Assembly: GCA_017301995.1 (NCBI GenBank)
Contig: JAFLEH010000010.1
Coordinates: 1 to 64,000 of the forward strand
Length of the DNA stretch: 64,000 nucleotides
Reading direction: 5' to 3'
Source: Verrucomicrobiota bacterium
GTDB lineage: Bacteria > Verrucomicrobiota > Verrucomicrobiia > Verrucomicrobiales > Akkermansiaceae
Part shown: piece by piece, positions 60,684 to 64,000 of the stretch
How the letters are laid out: the number at the start of each line of letters is the position of its first letter
How positions within the stretch are numbered: position 1 is the first letter of the stretch
The notes under the pieces: generated by a model
Databases searched by the model: none
What the model was told of the DNA's origin: nothing
Seen by the model: the letters and a program-made list of their open reading frames with translations, nothing else
Position numbers and translations under genes: made by a program

Positions 60684-61040
60684 ATGAAGATCATACGTGC
60701 ATATTTGCTTTGCTACCCATTGGCGCTGCTTGCTTCATTGTATGCTACTTGGTTAGCGGGACGCATTACCCTGGGATACTGGCCTCGCCCGTCGCTTGAT
60801 GACCCTAAGTTCATTGGGTTGTGGGTAGATATCCCATATTTTATTACCGGACTTTTGCTCGTAGTTGGTTTGCCAGTTTTCATCATGAGTGTTCTATTTT
60901 TTCTCTATCGGGCGATTTGCGATGAGCGCAGACGGGCCACATTGCTTATCTTTTCGGCATTTTCGCTCGTCTACATGTTTTCCACAATAGCCGTGATTCG
61001 CTGGGATCCGTTGATGGTAGCCAACTGGTATATGGACTAA
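60684..61040 (+). CDS. Small four-helix membrane protein, cassette gene 4
   Basis: 118 residues from ATG 60684, 17 bp after the intron end. Hydrophobic helices at about 7-27, 47-72 and 84-105 dominate; RAICDERRRA forms a positive cytoplasmic loop. No family recognised. AT content is clearly above that of the core genes. It would be the cassette whose upstream boundary is occupied by the intron. Confidence 0.6.
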   Translation: MKIIRAYLLCYPLALLASLYATWLAGRITLGYWPRPSLDDPKFIGLWVDIPYFITGLLLVVGLPVFIMSVLFFLYRAICDERRRATLLIFSAFSLVYMFSTIAVIRWDPLMVANWYMD

Positions 61041-61065
61041 AATCCAAAGCGAACCCCAAAGATAG

Positions 61066-61189
61066 CTGGAACAAGACGTCGCTCCTAACGCCTGGCCCGC
61101 TTCCAGTTCCAGCCGCCATGACCGCTACAACCTCTACACCGTGTTCCATCCTCGCCCCCTGTCAGGCGTAGGAGGACTCCACGTTCGGT
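61066..61189 (+). other. attC-like site 5
   Basis: Left box CTGGAACAAGACG, right box CCACGTTCGGT; arms CTCCTAACGCCTGGC and GTCAGGCGTAGGAG pair. About 124 bp and about 80 percent alike to site 7 through its whole length. Confidence 0.75.
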
Positions 61190-61357
61190 CTGGATATTGA
61201 GATCGGTTTTGTGTGGGGTTGGGGAGGCTTGATCGTCGGCCCGGAGAGCGATGACTTGTTTCCGGTCGCGCTGGGGTTATCAGCGAGAGCGGGTGATTTG
61301 ATCCTGTTGGTTTGTTGCCGTGATCCGCGAGATGGATGTGCCGCGCCGGGAATTTTG

Positions 61358-61438
61358 ACCACGGATTACACGGATTGACACGGAAAAGAGGAAGGTTGGC
61401 GCGAAGCACCATCCGTGTATATCCGTGTGATCCGTGGT
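61358..61438. repeat. ACGGAT-type long hairpin element
   Basis: Almost identical to 58432-58512; same arms and spacing. Confidence 0.88.
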
Positions 61439-61594
61439 TGAGATTCTTTGGACTTCGTCGGGGTCGCAGTGCGGTCGGTCAGCGAGACGAGGCGATATTT
61501 TCCGGTGTTTTGGAAGATTCCGCTTGTGCCTCCGGGCTGTATTGGTAGAGTCCGGTCGTTCGGCACCGGTGGCGATCCGCTGCGTCATCCAAGG

Positions 61595-61716
61595 ACCAAA
61601 CAAGGCATGGGATGCAACCCGGCGGAGCGGGTCAATCCCCACAGGTTCGCGGAGCCCCACCCGCATCGGTCCCAAGTGATATGCCGGAGCCGGTTGTATC
61701 CACATCGACGTTCGGC
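61595..61716 (+). other. attC-like site 6
   Basis: Left box ACCAAACAAGGC, right box GACGTTCGGC; inner arms as in site 1 with GCCGG and GGATGCA words. About 122 bp. Confidence 0.7.
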
Positions 61717-61742
61717 AGGAAAACCACCAATAATAGACCTAT

Positions 61743-62219
61743 ATGAAGATTCACATGTTGCGATTGGCTATGGCGATAATGATCACCGGATCAAGCCACG
61801 CGCTCCGGGCTGACGAAGCCGGATCCTCGATTCCATACAATTCGGTCAATCGCACGATGGAGGTTCTGCAGTCACAGAAGGTCGATGGCGTTGATTGTGT
61901 CCCCTTTTACATCAAGTCCCAACTGAAAGGCGTGCCGGTGAGTGCGAAGAAGGCCAACTTTAGGATTCGAACATGGGATGGTGAGAGCGAGCCCCTGAAG
62001 CTGACGTTGCTTTCCGAGATTCCAGAAGAGAAGCGCACTGAGATTGAGAAGAAGCTGGCTGGTGACGGCTATACCCACGTCCTGTGGATACCGAAGGGCG
62101 TGAAGCGCTTTCTAGATGGCAACCTTGTGCACGACATGCCCAAGGGTTCAATTACAATGACGCAAGGAGTTGGAATCTCAGGTTCCATCGGCCCCGGTGC
62201 TGGCAAGAAGCAAGAATAG
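61743..62219 (+). CDS. Exported hypothetical protein, cassette gene 5
   Basis: 158 residues with a signal peptide (about 1-23, ending ALRADEA). The mature part is a small alpha/beta domain (VPFYIKSQLKGVPV, EIPEEKRTEIEKKLAGDGYTHVLWIPKG) with a Gly-rich end. No family recognised. Its stop codon is at the edge of attC-like site 7, as expected for a cassette. Confidence 0.6.
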   Translation: MKIHMLRLAMAIMITGSSHALRADEAGSSIPYNSVNRTMEVLQSQKVDGVDCVPFYIKSQLKGVPVSAKKANFRIRTWDGESEPLKLTLLSEIPEEKRTEIEKKLAGDGYTHVLWIPKGVKRFLDGNLVHDMPKGSITMTQGVGISGSIGPGAGKKQE

Positions 62220-62342
62220 CCGAACAAGCCATCCCTCCTAATGCCTGGCCCGCCGCCAGTTCCCACCGTCATGACCGCTACAACCTCAACCCGCAGTCGA
62301 AGCCTCGCCCCCGGTCAGGCGTAGGAGAACTCGACGTTAGCG
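62219..62342 (+). other. attC-like site 7
   Basis: Left box GCCGAACAAGCC, right box GACGTTAGCG; arms CTCCTAATGCCTGGC and GTCAGGCGTAGGAG pair. Closely related to site 5. Confidence 0.78.
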
Positions 62343-62352
62343 AAAAAAAGAT

Positions 62353-62925
62353 ATGAAACCTCTCGCATGCCTCCTCCTTTCATCGGTCCTCTTATCAGCC
62401 GCAGACGACCCTTCACTCGTTCCACTTCGGAATCAGTTCGATGGAGCTACTCAAAAGTATTCGGAGCGATTGAGGATTCTGGCTGATCTCGACGGTGATG
62501 GCGTTGAGGATATGTTGCTTTCGGGTGGTCATGAGACGTCCGGGACCGCGGGAGGCGCTTGGACAGTTTACCTCAACCGCAACGGAGTATATAGCGCGGT
62601 CGGCGATATCAGCGCGCATCCCAAGGCCATCGCGATCGAACCAGACCAAGATCGCATTCAAGCCGACGCCAAGGTCCGGCGATTTGCCCGAATCTGGGTG
62701 TATTTGAAGTCAAGCGGCAGGAACGGCTCGTTCGGGTATTATCGTATTGGTAACGAATCCGTTGACGAGATCAAGGCCATCAAGATCTACCCTGGTGACG
62801 GCGGCACCGACCTCGGCAGGTCGATCTACAAGGCTACATTCGAGAAGTCACCTATTCCTTTCAAGATTCAGCAAAGCACAACGAGCGATGAAGGCAAGGT
62901 AACATGGACCGAATCCAAGCGCTAA
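62353..62925 (+). CDS. Exported protein with an FG-GAP/VCBS-like calcium segment, cassette gene 6
   Basis: 190 residues, signal peptide about 1-17 (MKPLACLLLSSVLLSAADD). ILADLDGDGVEDMLLSGG near residue 42 is the Ca-binding loop type found in FG-GAP/VCBS repeats (DxDxDGxxD). The rest is a beta-rich domain (WTVYLNRNGVYSAVGDI). No catalytic motif recognised. It ends at the left box of attC-like site 8. Confidence 0.65.
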   Translation: MKPLACLLLSSVLLSAADDPSLVPLRNQFDGATQKYSERLRILADLDGDGVEDMLLSGGHETSGTAGGAWTVYLNRNGVYSAVGDISAHPKAIAIEPDQDRIQADAKVRRFARIWVYLKSSGRNGSFGYYRIGNESVDEIKAIKIYPGDGGTDLGRSIYKATFEKSPIPFKIQQSTTSDEGKVTWTESKR

Positions 62926-63015
62926 CAAGTCGTGGCGCGCCAACCGGCATAAGCTTTCCAATCTCGAATCAACCTCCAAGCAACCGCGCCGGCTGCCACC
63001 ACATCAGCGTTCGAT
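62920..63015 (+). other. attC-like site 8
   Basis: Left box CGCTAACAAGTCG, right box CAGCGTTCGAT; arms GTGGCGCGCCAACCGGC and GCCGGCTGCCACCAC pair imperfectly. About 96 bp; the right core departs from GTTRRRY. Confidence 0.65.
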
Positions 63016-63020
63016 AAAAA

Positions 63021-64000
63021 ATGAAGACCTTATCCAGTCTCCTAGCGACCACGTCGCTCATCACATGTTTGTGCGCGAGTAATCTTCATGCAACCACATG
63101 GGATGAGCCATGGCAGAAGGAAATCATCTCGGATACTGATTCAATTGTGCGCGTCAGCGTCACTAAGGCAGAGCCTAAGCGAGTGGATTTTCGGGTGTTG
63201 AAGCACATTGCAGGTGAGGAGGTGCCAAAATCCGGCGCACTCGTCGGATTCTCCAAGCTCAAGTTCGGGAGCTATTCGGTGGAGGAGGACGGTTTTAGGT
63301 TCAGGGAAGGCAGGGAGTATTACCTCTTTCTGGAGGAGACTGAGAAGACCGGGGAATATAAGATCGCCACACCGACAGCGGGCTTTGCTTCGACAAAGGA
63401 TGGTCAGACGACGGCCACGTATCGTCATAGCTATCATCAGGCCTATGTTACTGACCCGGTCTACGAGATGTCGATTATCGCAATCTTCAAGGCGCTGAAG
63501 AACCAGAAGCCGGATCTATCCAAAGCTCGGGCCTACATCGCTTCCGAACTCGCAAAGAAGCCGGCTGACATTCCCGATGAGGTTGACAGCGAGGAATTCC
63601 GGCGTTTCTGCTCTCAGCATGTCGCACTTGAGATGCTCTACTGCCTTGGCGGGGGAGATGCGGCCCAACTTGAGCCATTCTTGACTCATAAGAATCGGCA
63701 TGGGCAGATTTCAGCGGTCAGAGCCTTGGGAAGGCTTTCGAAGGAGGTCAGCCAACCCCGATTGCTTGCGTTCATCGAAGCTAAGGACAGAGATTCGTTC
63801 GCTAAGGTGTTGGCGGTATGGGCTTTGCGTGATAGTGGCGCAAAGGATGCAGCGCCCAAGTTGAAGCGTATACTTGAGACGACTGAGGATCAAGAGTCCG
63901 GGTTTGGCGGGAATATCATGGATCCTCGAGTGGGAACCCACTTTCCAGGATCAGTTCACAAGGCGATAGCGGAAGTTCTCGCCAGCTGGGACAAAAGCAT
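63021..64000 (+). CDS. Exported protein with HEAT-like repeats, cassette gene 7 (partial at window end)
   Basis: Open from ATG 63021 to the window edge, 326 codons seen. Signal peptide about 1-24 (ending ASNLHA). About residues 25-150 are a beta domain (VDFRVLKHIAGEEVPKSG, YYLFLEETEKTGEYK) of the kind that handles secreted-protein valuations; function not recognised. From about 200 the sequence is helical and HEAT-like (ISAVRALGRLSKEV, AKVLAVWALRDSGAK). The C-terminus and its attC are outside the window. Confidence 0.7.
   Translation, partial: MKTLSSLLATTSLITCLCASNLHATTWDEPWQKEIISDTDSIVRVSVTKAEPKRVDFRVLKHIAGEEVPKSGALVGFSKLKFGSYSVEEDGFRFREGREYYLFLEETEKTGEYKIATPTAGFASTKDGQTTATYRHSYHQAYVTDPVYEMSIIAIFKALKNQKPDLSKARAYIASELAKKPADIPDEVDSEEFRRFCSQHVALEMLYCLGGGDAAQLEPFLTHKNRHGQISAVRALGRLSKEVSQPRLLAFIEAKDRDSFAKVLAVWALRDSGAKDAAPKLKRILETTEDQESGFGGNIMDPRVGTHFPGSVHKAIAEVLASWDKS

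Larger units (their letters stand above)
61244..61716. repeat. 473-bp direct repeat, copy 2
   Basis: Partner of 58316-58788. In this copy the attC right core is GTTCGGC. Confidence 0.88.
61190..61742. other. ORF-less cassette
   Basis: 553 bp between attC-like site 5 and the next gene, with no credible gene on either strand. It is nearly filled by repeat copy 2, including an ACGGAT hairpin and attC-like site 6. Confidence 0.65.

Overview
The window reads as a chromosomal segment of a free-living, GC-rich member of Verrucomicrobiota (Luteolibacter/Haloferula-like). The evidence is the mix of family types: a PEP-CTERM exoprotein, a giant autotransporter-type beta-strand-repeat protein, a DUF1080 3-keto-disaccharide hydrolase, sulfatases, an ECF sigma factor overlapping a Ser/Thr kinase gene, an SSS symporter, two GH38 enzymes and a fused SecDF. 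Many genes have no Shine-Dalgarno sequence. The phylum assignment is an inference from gene content; no marker phylogeny was run.

Layout. 1-12 kb is mostly housekeeping: the start of an exported coiled-coil protein, an MFS/acyltransferase fusion, glycyl-tRNA synthetase, an M42 peptidase, tmRNA (tag ADSNELALAA), NhaD, and a tgt-yajC-secDF operon. 12-20 kb holds a secreted Cys/Lys/Glu repeat protein with its own terminator, an SSS symporter, a sulfatase-SGNH esterase fusion, and a GH32 fructanase broken by one in-frame TGA. 19.5-21.1 kb is a repeat-rich patch: heptanucleotide tandem repeats, 30-bp repeats, and a 137-bp direct repeat on both sides of an orphan membrane gene. 21-31 kb has an ECF sigma/kinase pair, the 1,647-residue beta-strand-repeat protein, a DUF1080 protein and an exported alpha/beta hydrolase. 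31.4-36.3 kb has a two-component system followed by an LTA-synthase-like protein and an ICMT-like methyltransferase. 36.3-37 kb has palindromic repeats and a truncated MmeI-like restriction-modification gene.

37-53 kb looks like a mannose-glycan locus: GH130 phosphorylase, a frameshifted GT4 glycosyltransferase, two large exported GH38 proteins, a divergent GntR/HutC regulator, and two discoidin-domain exoproteins (one PEP-CTERM). 53-58 kb has sppA, truA, an EEP-family hydrolase and a pyrimidine/thymidine phosphorylase.

From about 58.3 kb to the end the character changes. Small plus-strand orphan genes alternate with imperfect palindromes that begin with a GCCGAACAAG-like box and end with an ACGTT box. 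I read this as an integron gene-cassette array (eight attC-like sites) with no integrase in view. One attC is interrupted by a compact ORF-less RNA element with group II intron domain V/VI features, most like a group IIC-attC intron. This is the most unusual part of the window.

Two carbohydrate genes (GH32, GT4) are each broken by one base change. This could be real decay or sequence error; reads would decide.
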